Assembly (NCBI RefSeq): GCF_014284125.1
Contig: NZ_JACOFX010000017.1
Span: 62,001-126,000, forward strand
Direction: 5' to 3'
Length of the DNA: 64,000 nucleotides
Source: Undibacterium umbellatum
GTDB lineage: Bacteria > Pseudomonadota > Gammaproteobacteria > Burkholderiales > Burkholderiaceae_D
The translations under genes were made by a program, and so were the position numbers. The first letter of the stretch is position 1. Every line of letters begins with the position of its first letter. Positions 25,884 to 34,395 of this stretch are shown here, in pieces. The notes under the pieces were generated by a model. It was not told the origin of the DNA and searched no databases. It saw only the letters and a list, made by a program, of their open reading frames with translations.

Positions 25884-27578
25884 TTAAAGCTGTCCATCGA
25901 CCAATTTGACCGCTTTTTTTCTCGTCTTCTTTTTCGACTTACCTGTCAGGCGAGCATACATATGCATGGTCGCCCCTTGAAGTTCAGGCTCCAGCTCAGT
26001 CAGCATGTCCTCTTGACCTTCCAGCGCCGCCTCGAACGCCAGTATCAATGGGCGGGCATGTTTTTCGTAATCGAGATTGCGCATTTTATCGAGGACGAGT
26101 GCGGCAGAATTTGGCGTTTTTAGTGCAGTCACAAGAAAATTCTCAACAAATTCTGTGCTGAGCAATGCATTGATACGTCTTTCCAAATCTCCTGGAATGT
26201 CTTGCTGACCAGTCTCGTATTCAGCATCCAATGCTTCCATGACATGAGATCTGATCTCCTTGCCTTGAGACTCATCGATGCGATTGCTTGTAGTCACCGC
26301 ACTCGTCCCGCTCCCCTCTTTCGACATCGCCTGCAATTCTTCCTGCTCATACATCGCCTCAAAAAACTTCACCAGTGAAATCACATTCTGGCGTATGCGG
26401 CGCGTCGCGCGCATTTGTAGCCAGAGGCGGAACATTTGTTCGGTGATGCGGTATTGGGTGCGGCCATGGGCGGGGGATTTTTCTACCAGGCCTTCGTTTT
26501 CCAGCAGGCTCAACTGTGCCGAAATGCTGGTGGTTGGCAGGTCGGTGTAGCTGGCGATTTCTGCGGCAGTGTGGCCAAAGCGCAAACCCAGCTTGGCATC
26601 GTTTACCGCCAATGCATGCATGATGACCTGGGCTTGCTCTGACAGGTCTTCTATGCGGGCCTTGTAGTAAGGCGTGGTGATGTCCATCAGGCGTTCAAAG
26701 TCTTCTACTGCGCGGCTGTTGGGGCCGCTGCGCAGCAGTTCAAAAATCAGGCCCAGGGCGCGTGGGTTGCCGCCTGTCAGTTCATACAGGGCTTCAACCC
26801 GTGCGGGATTGGTGCGCAGGCGCTCTTTCACTTCTGGCTGGTTTTGTGCATCAGCCAGATGTTCAAGCACGCTGTGCACTTCATCCAGGCTGAGTTTGCC
26901 CAAACGCTTGGGCAAGAAAAAATCATAGAATGCCTTGTCGTAATCAATGAAGGCATCGGACAGACGTACAGAACCGCCGATGACAATAGGCGAGGTGGTG
27001 GTGGACAGCGCTTCGCGCAAGGCCCAGTAGGCGGGCGAATGCGGGTCTTTGAGTTTGCGGCCAGATTTGTCGATACGATCAAAAACCATGTCAAGATTAT
27101 CGACCAGCATCACGGGGCGTTTTTCCAGCTGGGCGCAGGTGTCTTGCAACAGCTTGAAACCAGCATCGGCTACCAGTTTGCTTTTGTCGCCCTGCTTGCG
27201 AATCTGGTCTATAGCCTGCAAGAGTTTTTCTGCTTCATGGCCTTGCTCAAGATAGTCAAGTTCATCGGCCAGGGCTTCACATGCCGCCCACCAAAAATCT
27301 GAGAGATTTTTTACCTGGTATAACTCTTCTGGAAAAGACAGGGCAAGCAAGTGATTACTTAAATCCGGCTCGCGGCGTATGGCGACAGCCAGGCGCTTCA
27401 ATAATGTGGTCTTGCCTGCGCCGCGCACGCCTACTAGCAGGTAATGCTGGACATTGCCTTGCAAGGGCGCGCGCGCCAGTTCTGCGCGCATGAATGCAAA
27501 ATCATTTTGGCGGGCAACAAAGCTGGCCAGCAAGGCTTCTTCACTGAGCCAGTCGGGATTGTAGTGATGGCTGATCAC
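25884..27578 (-). CDS. AAA-type ATPase with winged helix, second gene of pair
   Basis: I place the start at a GTG at 27578: an AAGGA site lies 7 nt before it and the GTGA overlaps the stop of the upstream ATPase gene. The protein is 564 residues. Walker A is GVRGAGKT (about 50-57), a Walker B-like strand is VMLVDNLDMVF near 165, and a sensor-like IVIGGSVRL follows. A winged helix lies at about 335-385 (AAEIASYTDLPTTSISAQLSLLENEGLV). The tail is very basic (SKKKTRKKAVKL). This is the STAND/archaeal-ATPase-like arrangement. Function unknown; the tight coupling implies a complex with its partner. Confidence 0.8.
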   Translation of the reverse strand: MISHHYNPDWLSEEALLASFVARQNDFAFMRAELARAPLQGNVQHYLLVGVRGAGKTTLLKRLAVAIRREPDLSNHLLALSFPEELYQVKNLSDFWWAACEALADELDYLEQGHEAEKLLQAIDQIRKQGDKSKLVADAGFKLLQDTCAQLEKRPVMLVDNLDMVFDRIDKSGRKLKDPHSPAYWALREALSTTTSPIVIGGSVRLSDAFIDYDKAFYDFFLPKRLGKLSLDEVHSVLEHLADAQNQPEVKERLRTNPARVEALYELTGGNPRALGLIFELLRSGPNSRAVEDFERLMDITTPYYKARIEDLSEQAQVIMHALAVNDAKLGLRFGHTAAEIASYTDLPTTSISAQLSLLENEGLVEKSPAHGRTQYRITEQMFRLWLQMRATRRIRQNVISLVKFFEAMYEQEELQAMSKEGSGTSAVTTSNRIDESQGKEIRSHVMEALDAEYETGQQDIPGDLERRINALLSTEFVENFLVTALKTPNSAALVLDKMRNLDYEKHARPLILAFEAALEGQEDMLTELEPELQGATMHMYARLTGKSKKKTRKKAVKLVDGQL

Positions 27579-28831
27579 AGTGAATTCCTTCTGAGCCACC
27601 AGCGCCTCAAAGGCTCAAGATGAAAGCGATAGCGTTTGTTGCCTGAGCTTTCGTCTGGCCACCAGTAGGCATCTCTTTGCAGGATGTCGCGCAGGTTGAT
27701 GAACATTTCTCTTTGCTTTTCTGTGCTGTCGTTTGGCATACGGCCTTCCAGATGGATCAGCATGTTTTCTGGGCGGGCACCTGTCGCATCCTGAGCAGCA
27801 AGACTTAACAGTGCAATGGCATGGGCTGCCTGGGCGGCCCCCAGTTGCAGTGCGAGCCTTTGTTCCCAGTGATGAAAGTCATTGTCTGAACCTGGTTGCA
27901 CCATGTCGTTCATGGCTGGTTCTATCTGGCTGATGATGTCAGCGACTGTAGCAGTGTTAGCATTGGTGCTGAGATTGGCACTGACACGTTGGCGCAAGTA
28001 GTGGAAAGCCTTTTGCAAATAGTAAGGTTGCGCCCATTGCACGGCAGCCACGAGTTTGCGGGCGGCTTCGTTGTCGAGTGCCAGTTGATAACGCTCAGCC
28101 AGTTTGAGCAACATGGCAATGGCGACGTCTTCTGTGAAGGCGGCCAGATGCTGATGATTCAGGCTATTGATAGTATCGGCCATACCATGTTGCTGGACCA
28201 GGGTATCAAGCCCCACCGAGCCAGACACCAGCCATCTTACCGAGTGCGAGCCAGGCAGCGCACGCACATCATTGCGGAACCAGTCAAGAAAACGGCGCAC
28301 TCGCTTGACGCCGCCTGGCGTGTCATTGCGTATCATATTGAAGAGCATGATGGGCAGCTCATCGATGTAGACCAGCCAGGGCTGGTCAGCCTGCATCAGA
28401 AGGCGCAATAAGTCATTACCGAGGTGTATCCAGTCTTCACTGGCAGGCGCAGCCAGGTCAACGCTGGCGGTGCCAGCACCTGTCACCGCGATCTTGATAG
28501 ACTTGATGCGGGTGCTGATGGCATCAAAGGTGGCGGCAAACTTGTCTTTGATCTTGCTGCCAAGCGAGGCCATTTCAGGTGCCAGGGCCGAGTGCAGCTT
28601 TTCCAGAAAAGCCAGCTCGTCTTCACAAGAGGCGACATTGATTTCTATCGCATGCCAGTTGCTGGCTTTGACATGCGCCATGACAGCGCGGCAAATCGAC
28701 GTCTTGCCAATGCGACGTGGGCCAAGTAGCAAAATATCATCATTCCTGAGGATGTCGGCAAGCCGCCCTACTTCTGTACTGCGCCCAAAGAAGTTTTCGC
28801 CTTCGACCGGTGTACCTGCAATGTTATCCAT
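27575..28831 (-). CDS. AAA-type ATPase (ATPase_2-like), first gene of pair
   Basis: A 418-residue P-loop ATPase. It opens with GENFFGRSTEVGRL, typical of archaeal-ATPase-like proteins. Walker A GPRRIGKTS is at 37-45, Walker B LVYIDELP near 153, and a sensor 1 strand WLVSGSVG near 203. The C-terminal third is helical with no recognised domain. It is the first gene of a two-gene unit controlled from a region with a 17-bp inverted repeat. The order and overlap with the winged-helix ATPase resemble two-ATPase defence or regulatory modules, but I know no named system with this exact pair. Confidence 0.8.
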   Translation of the reverse strand: MDNIAGTPVEGENFFGRSTEVGRLADILRNDDILLLGPRRIGKTSICRAVMAHVKASNWHAIEINVASCEDELAFLEKLHSALAPEMASLGSKIKDKFAATFDAISTRIKSIKIAVTGAGTASVDLAAPASEDWIHLGNDLLRLLMQADQPWLVYIDELPIMLFNMIRNDTPGGVKRVRRFLDWFRNDVRALPGSHSVRWLVSGSVGLDTLVQQHGMADTINSLNHQHLAAFTEDVAIAMLLKLAERYQLALDNEAARKLVAAVQWAQPYYLQKAFHYLRQRVSANLSTNANTATVADIISQIEPAMNDMVQPGSDNDFHHWEQRLALQLGAAQAAHAIALLSLAAQDATGARPENMLIHLEGRMPNDSTEKQREMFINLRDILQRDAYWWPDESSGNKRYRFHLEPLRRWWLRRNSL

Positions 28832-28864
28832 GAAGTTCGCCCTGGAATTCAGATAGAGTCAATG

Positions 28865-28914
28865 CACTAAGAAAATTTAGCGCTAAATAATCATAGTGCT
28901 AAATTTTCTTAGTG
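28865..28914. promoter_or_regulatory. Large palindromic operator upstream of the ATPase pair
   Basis: Two perfect 17-bp arms (28865-28881 and 28898-28914, CACTAAGAAAATTTAGC and its complement) flank a 16-nt spacer. The left arm also overlaps a smaller perfect palindrome, ATTTAGCGCTAAAT (28875-28888). Three GCTAAAT half-sites therefore lie 34-83 bp before the first ATG, as expected for a repressor that binds cooperatively. Confidence 0.75.
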
Positions 28915-28971
28915 TAAAGCCGTTTTTGCAGCTGCTTTGGATGCTTTGAAGTTTGCCTGAAGTTTGCCAGT

Positions 28972-29103
28972 AAAAAAACCCGCAAACCTTGATGGCTTGC
29001 GGGCTAACTTTATTTGATCCATCCAGACACTACTGCACATCAAGCCATGCATCCCATTACTGCAGATGCTGCCAATGGCTTGAAGTGAATCAATGCCCTA
29101 CTT
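28972..29103 (-). ncRNA. Candidate small RNA ending in a strong terminator
   Basis: On the minus strand a hairpin CCCGCAA/TTGCGGG (28979-29003) is followed by seven T (28972-28978), a textbook terminator, yet no minus-strand gene lies upstream for about 1 kb. Before it, 29040-29047 pairs with 29076-29083 (TCAAGCCA/TGGCTTGA) around an inner 5-bp stem. A weak promoter (TTGGTT, 17 bp, TAATAC; 29110-29138) would start transcription near 29103. Alternatively the terminator merely insulates the ATPase operon. Confidence 0.35.
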
Positions 29104-29325
29104 CACTTTGTATTACCGGTACAGCCAAGATAAACCAAAAAATTCCTGCGGTATGTTCGTCAGCGCACTGATGGGTGGTTTTTTTGCGCGCATGCTCCGC
29201 CTGCATTGCTCTATATGTGCTGGTGCTGCGGTCACTGTTGGCGTGCTGTTGCTGGCAGGTAGAGCGTGGCATCACGACTGAGCTGTTTTGATTTTCCATT
29301 CACAATTAAGCAAACAAGGCCCCCC

Positions 29326-29652
29326 ATGAAATTTTCCATACTGATGTTGACACTCGCTGGCGTAATGGCGACAACCGCGTGTGATCGTCAACCGACGCAA
29401 GTTGTGGTTCCTGTGCCGGTTGCCGTACCCGGCCCCGCCGGAGCGACTGGTGCAACAGGTGCTACAGGTGCAACTGGCGACAAGGGTGTACCAGCTTCTG
29501 TCGGTGCCACCGGCCCCGCAGGTGCCGACGGCATGCAAGGCGCAACTGGCGATAAAGGTACACCAGGTGAACAAGGCTATGACGGTGCCAAGGGCAAAAC
29601 TGGCGAGCCAGGCAAACCCGGCGAAACCGTCATCGTTTTGCCGCAAAAATAA
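29326..29652 (+). CDS. Collagen-like (Gly-X-Y) lipoprotein
   Basis: The start at 29326 gives 108 residues: a signal peptide ([19 protein letters not shown]) with Cys 19 as the likely lipidated residue, although the lipobox (TTAC) is non-canonical. A short Val/Pro linker ([12 protein letters not shown]) follows, then about 20 Gly-X-Y triplets ([21 protein letters not shown]) with one break at VPASVGATG. The tail is TVIVLPQK. Such proteins form triple helices on the cell surface. Bacterial collagen-like lipoproteins this small occur in several proteobacteria; the role is unknown. The triplet array is prone to length change. Confidence 0.8.
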   Translation: MKFSILMLTLAGVMATTACDRQPTQVVVPVPVAVPGPAGATGATGATGATGDKGVPASVGATGPAGADGMQGATGDKGTPGEQGYDGAKGKTGEPGKPGETVIVLPQK

Positions 29653-29738
29653 AACCAGGTTAATCCGTGTTCGTCATGCCGTCGAGTGATGAACACGTTC
29701 TTGCCCACTATTCCCTACACTCTCTCAAAAAGTAAATC

Positions 29739-29930
29739 ATGAATCAGATTATCAATCTCATCGTTTACCTGGTTGTCTTTGGCCTGATCTGGTGGCTGGT
29801 CGGCATGCTGCCTTTGCCAGCACCGGTAGCACAAATAGTGCGCGTGCTATTCATCGTCTTGCTGATCGTCATTGTCTTATCTGCCTTTGGCTTTGTACCT
29901 GGTGTACGTATGCCACAAATACGCTTGTAG
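29739..29930 (+). CDS. Small membrane protein, Thivi_2564-like
   Basis: A 63-residue protein made of two hydrophobic helices (about residues 5-25 and 30-55) with the loop MLPLPAPVAQIV and a short end GVRMPQIRL. This matches the Thivi_2564-type small membrane proteins, which are widespread and uncharacterised. It is 86 bp downstream of the collagen-like gene. Confidence 0.7.
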   Translation: MNQIINLIVYLVVFGLIWWLVGMLPLPAPVAQIVRVLFIVLLIVIVLSAFGFVPGVRMPQIRL

Positions 29931-30000
29931 ACAACATGGCATGCAAGCAATTTGCATGCTTTCTTTCTCCTGCCCTGCCTGCACGCCGCGCCCTGTCTGA

Positions 30001-30231
30001 TTATTCTTTCTTATCTGCGACGCGCGCGCGTAGCCATTCAATCACGACTGCCACCAGAAAAAATCCCATAGTGACCAGCAACAGCTTGAGCATGACACCC
30101 ACGTCAAACTGCTTGCTGCGGTAAGACGCCGCAGCAGCAATCAAGCCAGCCGCGCAGAGTATGCGCATGCCTTGGCGCTTATAGGCTGCCCTGCATAAAG
30201 TTAGAAATTTGTTGTCTGTGTCGCTGCTCAT
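30001..30231 (-). CDS. Small membrane protein, hypothetical
   Basis: A 76-residue protein with two transmembrane segments (about 22-38 and 47-65) and a basic end (RARVADKKE). The N-terminus is polar (MSSDTDNKFLTLCRAAYKRQG). I do not recognise a family. It is 104 bp downstream of the racemase-family gene on the same strand and may be cotranscribed. Confidence 0.55.
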   Translation of the reverse strand: MSSDTDNKFLTLCRAAYKRQGMRILCAAGLIAAAASYRSKQFDVGVMLKLLLVTMGFFLVAVVIEWLRARVADKKE

Positions 30232-30335
30232 ACAATTGTGCTTGCAAGTCGTGAGAGTGCGATTCTAACAGTGCCGGGCAAACGGCAGTGAAGACCTTGC
30301 CTTGCAGACGGCGCAGGCATCGCCTTGATTTCTGC

Positions 30336-31028
30336 TCAGCCTGCAAATGCTCTTCGCAGAGCAGCCCCCGCCAGGAGACGAGTCGAGTCCAGTGTAGGGA
30401 GGCTGGAATTATCATCGCTGGCAATCAAAGGTAGCTCCGTACAGCCTAGTATCACCGCATCGCATCCGTCATCTTTGAGTCTGTCTATGATGGCGAGAAA
30501 TTCGCGCACGCTATCTGGCTTGATGATTCCACACACCAGTTCATCCATGATGATGCTGTTCAGGCGCACCCGGTCTTTTGCATTTGGCAGGGCAAAATCC
30601 AGGCCCTTGTTACGCAAGACGGCTGGATAAACTTCACTGCCCATGAGCCAGTCTGTGCCTGTAATACCCACACGGCGGTAGCTGTGCTGTACCGCAGTGG
30701 CAGCGACTTCTTCGGCGATATGCAACCATGGCAAGGGTGAAGTAGCCTGCACCAGGTCATAAGCAAGGTGGATAGTGTTGTCCGGGCAAATCAAGAAATT
30801 TGCCCCAACCGCGGCCAGCTTGTGTGCCGAAGCTAGCATGAGGTCAGCCACACCTTGTCTATCGCCGCACTCAAGGCGATCAACATACAAAGCCAGCGAA
30901 GGCGTATGCATACTTACTTCAGGATGGGCATGCGGGCCTAGCAAGGATGCTCCCTCTTCGCAAATAGTGCGGTAACAAAGCGCCGCACCGGCGGCGGAAC
31001 AGCCTACTATGCCTATGTGAGCCGTCAT
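30336..31028 (-). CDS. Aspartate/glutamate racemase-family protein
   Basis: A 230-residue protein with the two-cysteine site of PLP-independent racemases: the first in FLICPDNTIH (about residue 80) and the second in VILGCTELPL (about residue 197). The N-terminus IGIVGCSAAGAALCY and the TDWLMGS segment fit the aspartate/glutamate/hydantoin racemase superfamily. The exact substrate, probably an acidic amino acid, is not determined. Confidence 0.85.
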   Translation of the reverse strand: MTAHIGIVGCSAAGAALCYRTICEEGASLLGPHAHPEVSMHTPSLALYVDRLECGDRQGVADLMLASAHKLAAVGANFLICPDNTIHLAYDLVQATSPLPWLHIAEEVAATAVQHSYRRVGITGTDWLMGSEVYPAVLRNKGLDFALPNAKDRVRLNSIIMDELVCGIIKPDSVREFLAIIDRLKDDGCDAVILGCTELPLIASDDNSSLPTLDSTRLLAGAALRRAFAG

Positions 31029-31231
31029 GCTTTGGATCTCCAGTTTTGATATAGGTTGGAACTTAAATGGAGTTTAAGAGCAAAAGTACAAGATGAGCCA
31101 ATGAAAACCTTGACTGCCTTTCATGCCTCTGCACAGATTAGTGATATGACTTCCTGGATTTTCCTATCAATGCATAATTTGCATTTGTTATACTCAATAC
31201 CATCATCAAGGACTTTAAGAAAGATCTCACC

Positions 31232-31609
31232 ATGTTTTTACCTTGGGAAAAATTGCCCGCCTGGCTTTTGGGCCCACTGATGACATGTTTGGGTGCATAT
31301 TTAGTGCTACATGCTGAGCCCTACTCATGGCGTCAATGGGAGGCCCTGGGATTCATAGCAATTGGAATTGTTATTTTCATATTCGGCATGAAGAAACTAT
31401 ACGTCAAGACAGACGGATATCACATTAATGGAGCTTTGACTTCATCACGAAAAAAGACAAAAGAAGAACGCGAGAAATTATCGGCACCCAATTTTGCCAA
31501 CTACGATGCTATGCAACTAAAACGAATTCTTAGCCGCATTGACGCAGATCGCTATCCGGAACGGGTAAAAGAAATACAAGCCAGATTGGATGCACTTGAG
31601 CAAAATTGA
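31232..31609 (+). CDS. Small membrane protein with coiled C-terminus
   Basis: A 125-residue protein with two transmembrane segments (about 10-27 and 37-52), then a polar, Lys/Glu-rich tail (SRKKTKEEREKLSAPN) ending in a short helix (KEIQARLDALEQN). The composition is AT-rich. No family recognised. The ribosome site is weak. Confidence 0.55.
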   Translation: MFLPWEKLPAWLLGPLMTCLGAYLVLHAEPYSWRQWEALGFIAIGIVIFIFGMKKLYVKTDGYHINGALTSSRKKTKEEREKLSAPNFANYDAMQLKRILSRIDADRYPERVKEIQARLDALEQN

Positions 31610-32058
31610 ACCACTTATTGCAATTGCTGACGCTTCTTCACTTAGCTGTATCGATTTCTTTGGCATGTGAAGATTTTTTTGGCTTTGAGATCAGACTTGA
31701 GCACAAGCTCAGATTTACACATCGGACCAGCCCTTGCCTCAACTGCTCGCCAAATTTGACATCCGCCCGCGACAGCCCCACAATCAGCCCGCGCTGGCAA
31801 ATTAGATGAAATTTTCTAGTAATAATGATATTTTTTCATGACGCGCTAGTCTGGTGCGATGCAGCAAATCTTCACTCTGAAGATGCCAGTAAAACAGACT
31901 GAAAACAATATTCATAAAATGGTTGTCTGCCTGCCGCGACTTTGCACAATTTTTGACCAAAAAATCAGATTGCGCTTGACGTTCAACAGGCGCCATAGTT
32001 AAATACGAAATCGATTGCGCAAACGATTGCGCGACAACTTTTATCGAGAATAAGCATC
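31610..32058. other. Intergenic region upstream of ribokinase
   Basis: This 449-bp stretch has only weak short frames on both strands, without ribosome sites or similarity. Its recognisable content is the LacI-type operator at its right end, so it should contain the promoter of the nucleoside operon. Confidence 0.5.
32017..32032. promoter_or_regulatory. LacI/PurR-type operator before ribokinase
   Basis: GCGCAAACGATTGCGC has 6-bp mirrored arms around a central CG, the layout of LacI-family operators such as that of PurR (ACGCAAACGTTTGCGT, from memory). It ends 26 bp before the ribokinase ATG. No LacI-family gene lies in the window, so the repressor would be encoded elsewhere. Confidence 0.7.
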
Positions 32059-32988
32059 ATGAAGCCACGCATTACGGTAGTCGGCAGCGTCAATATGGAT
32101 CTGGTTTTTCGCACGCCGCGCATGCCGGCCGTGGGTGAGACCCTGCATGGTCATGAATTTTGTCAGATTCCCGGTGGCAAAGGGGCTAATCAAGCCGTTG
32201 CTGCGGCCCGTCAGGGTGCGCAGGTCAGCTTCATCGGTGCGGTGGGTGATGATGGTTTTGGCAGTTTTTCCCGCGATTGCCTGGCTGCCGAAGGTATGGA
32301 GCTCACGCACCTGGCCCGCGTAGCTGGCGTGGCGACTGGCGTAGCCGGTATTTTGGTGGATGACAGCGGCAGCAACAGCATCGTACTGGCGGCAGGTGCC
32401 AATGCCACACTGACAGCGGCACAGGTAGATGCTGCCACCGCTGCCATCGCTGGCGCGCAATTACTTGTTTGCCAACTTGAAACCCCACTGGCGACCGTCA
32501 CCCGCGCGATAGAAATCGCCCGCGCCCAGGGTGTCAAAGTGATTTTGAACCCGGCCCCGGCACAAGACCTGACAGACGCCTTGCTGGCCCAGGTCGATTA
32601 CCTGATCCTAAATGAAACCGAAGCTTCGCAACTGAGCGGCATCACGGTTGTAGACCAGGACAGCGCCAAAGCAGCATCGGAACAAATCTTGCGACGTGGT
32701 ACGGGCACGGTTTTGCTGACCATGGGTGAACATGGTGCCCTGATCACTGAAAGCACGGGCAGCCAGTTCATCCCGGCTGTCAAAGTTGATGTGGTGGACA
32801 CCACAGCCGCTGGCGACACCTTCGTTGGTGCCTTTGCCGTTGGTCTGGCGAATGGCCTGAGCGTGATCGACGCCAGCCGTGAAGCACAATATACGGCTGC
32901 ACTGACAGTCACCAAACTGGGAGCGCAAACATCCATACCGCAACGCCAGCAGGTGCTGGATTTCATGGCCGTCAGGAAGGCTGCCTAA
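32059..32988 (+). CDS. rbsK: Ribokinase
   Basis: A 309-residue PfkB-family kinase with the ribokinase signatures VGSVNMDLVFRTPRMP, GGKGANQAVAAAR (about 38-50) and DTTAAGDTFVGAFA (about 250-263, anion hole and catalytic Asp). It phosphorylates ribose to ribose 5-phosphate in the cytoplasm. As first gene after the LacI-type operator, it would use ribose released by the nucleoside hydrolase encoded downstream on the same strand. Confidence 0.9.
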   Translation: MKPRITVVGSVNMDLVFRTPRMPAVGETLHGHEFCQIPGGKGANQAVAAARQGAQVSFIGAVGDDGFGSFSRDCLAAEGMELTHLARVAGVATGVAGILVDDSGSNSIVLAAGANATLTAAQVDAATAAIAGAQLLVCQLETPLATVTRAIEIARAQGVKVILNPAPAQDLTDALLAQVDYLILNETEASQLSGITVVDQDSAKAASEQILRRGTGTVLLTMGEHGALITESTGSQFIPAVKVDVVDTTAAGDTFVGAFAVGLANGLSVIDASREAQYTAALTVTKLGAQTSIPQRQQVLDFMAVRKAA

Positions 32989-33262
32989 GAAAATAGCTTG
33001 CGAAAGCAGCACCAAAATTGGGCACTGGCACAAAATCATGCCCTGCCAGCAGCGCCAACACTGTTTTTGATAAAATTTCGCCCGCGTGGCTGAAACGAAA
33101 TGTCTGCACCATGTTAGGCTTGCACAGGCTTTCAAGACTGGCTTGATTTTTTATAAAGCCCAGACTGTGGCAGCAAAATACATGGTTTTTAATTTGGGCG
33201 CTGCATGCTCTACGTGAGCACAACAGCACAACAGTACAACGACATCTGATGAAGGAAATTTC

Positions 33263-34267
33263 ATGAAACTCAAGCAAATCTGCCTGTCCCTGGCGACCCT
33301 GATGGCTGTCGGCGGCGCGGCTAGTGCTTATGCTGCAGACCTTAAATTTGCAGTGATCTATGACGCAGGCGGCAAGTTTGACAAGTCCTTCAACCAGTCA
33401 GCATCTGAAGGTGCAGAGCGTTTCAAGAAAGAAACCAAGCTCAATTACATCGAGGTGCAAGTCGCCAGCGACACCCAGACTGAACAAGTCTTGCGCAACC
33501 TGGCCCGCAAAAAAGTGGACCTGATCGCCGCCATCGGCTTTGCACAGGCGCAGGCAGTGCAAAACATTGCCAAGGAATTCCCGGCAACCAAATTCGTGCT
33601 GATCGACGGTATTGCTACCGGCGACAATGTCAGCTCCGTCTTATTCAAGGAACAGGAAGGTTCTTACCTGGTGGGTGTGGCAGCAGCGATTGCCAGCAAA
33701 TCAAAAAAAGTAGGCTTTGTTGGCGGCATGGACATCCCGCTGATACGCAACTTTGCCTGCGGCTATGCACAAGGTGCCAAAGCCACGGAACCCAAGATTG
33801 ATGTGGTACAAAACATGGTCGGCACCACCACGGCAGCCTGGAATGACCCGGCCAAGGGTGGCGAACTGGCACGCGCCCAGTTTGAACGCGGCGTTGATGT
33901 GATTTTTGCAGCAGCCGGTGGTAGTGGCATGGGTACACTGCAAGCTGTCAAGGAAAAAGGCAAACTGGGCATAGGTGTTGACTCTAACCAGAACTACATG
34001 CATCCAGGCAGCATGCTGACATCGATGGTCAAGCGCGTGGACCAGGCCATCTATGACAGCTTCATGCAGTTGAAAAATGGTAACTGGAAAGGCGGCACCC
34101 AATACAAGGGCCTGAAAGAAGGCGGCGTAGATTGGGCACTGGACAAGGATAACCGCGCTGTTGTGAGCGCTGACATGGAAAAACGCGTCAACGCGGCCAA
34201 GCAAGACATCATCAGCGGCAAGGTTAAAGTTGTTGATTTCCGTGAAGGCAATAAGTGCCCGGTCTGA
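33263..34267 (+). CDS. BMP-family nucleoside-binding protein of ABC importer
   Basis: A 334-residue exported protein: signal peptide (MKLKQICLSLATLMAVGGAASA, cleaved before ADLK), then the PnrA/BmpA pattern FAVIYDAGGKFDKSFNQSASEG, IGFAQAQAV and VGGMDIPLIRNFACGYAQGAK. BMP proteins bind purine and pyrimidine nucleosides in the periplasm. No lipobox is present, as is common in Gram-negative members. A GAAGGAAA ribosome site precedes it. The ABC ATPase and two permeases follow. Confidence 0.92.
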   Translation: MKLKQICLSLATLMAVGGAASAYAADLKFAVIYDAGGKFDKSFNQSASEGAERFKKETKLNYIEVQVASDTQTEQVLRNLARKKVDLIAAIGFAQAQAVQNIAKEFPATKFVLIDGIATGDNVSSVLFKEQEGSYLVGVAAAIASKSKKVGFVGGMDIPLIRNFACGYAQGAKATEPKIDVVQNMVGTTTAAWNDPAKGGELARAQFERGVDVIFAAAGGSGMGTLQAVKEKGKLGIGVDSNQNYMHPGSMLTSMVKRVDQAIYDSFMQLKNGNWKGGTQYKGLKEGGVDWALDKDNRAVVSADMEKRVNAAKQDIISGKVKVVDFREGNKCPV

Positions 34268-34310
34268 TGCCTGGCAGAATTTGACGATAAATTTACCAAG
34301 AATTGACTAT

Positions 34311-34346
34311 AGGGCGCAAGTGTCTGACATGGATACGATGCGCCCT
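34311..34346 (+). promoter_or_regulatory. Intercistronic hairpin after the binding-protein gene
   Basis: AGGGCGCA (34311-34318) pairs with TGCGCCCT (34339-34346) around a 20-nt loop. There is no U run. Such hairpins after solute-binding protein genes often stabilise the upstream message so that more binding protein than transporter is made; this role is inferred. Confidence 0.5.
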
Positions 34347-34395
34347 GATTGATGTTTAAGCCCTTGCACACCGCCATTTAAAGAAACGCTCAAGT

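Larger units (their letters stand above)
28832..29325. other. Intergenic region between ATPase pair and collagen-like gene
   Basis: This 494-bp gap holds the palindromic operator and the candidate small RNA described separately. From 29139 to 29325 I see nothing else convincing; small frames there lack ribosome sites. Confidence 0.5.

Noticed and set aside
29093-29281. 62-codon plus-strand frame with a hydrophobic end before the collagen-like gene
   Set aside because: No ribosome site and it overlaps the candidate small RNA promoter; could be a small membrane protein, but evidence is too thin.
31606-31809. 67-codon plus-strand frame after the small membrane protein gene
   Set aside because: No ribosome site, no domain, and sequence looks like non-coding intergenic DNA.
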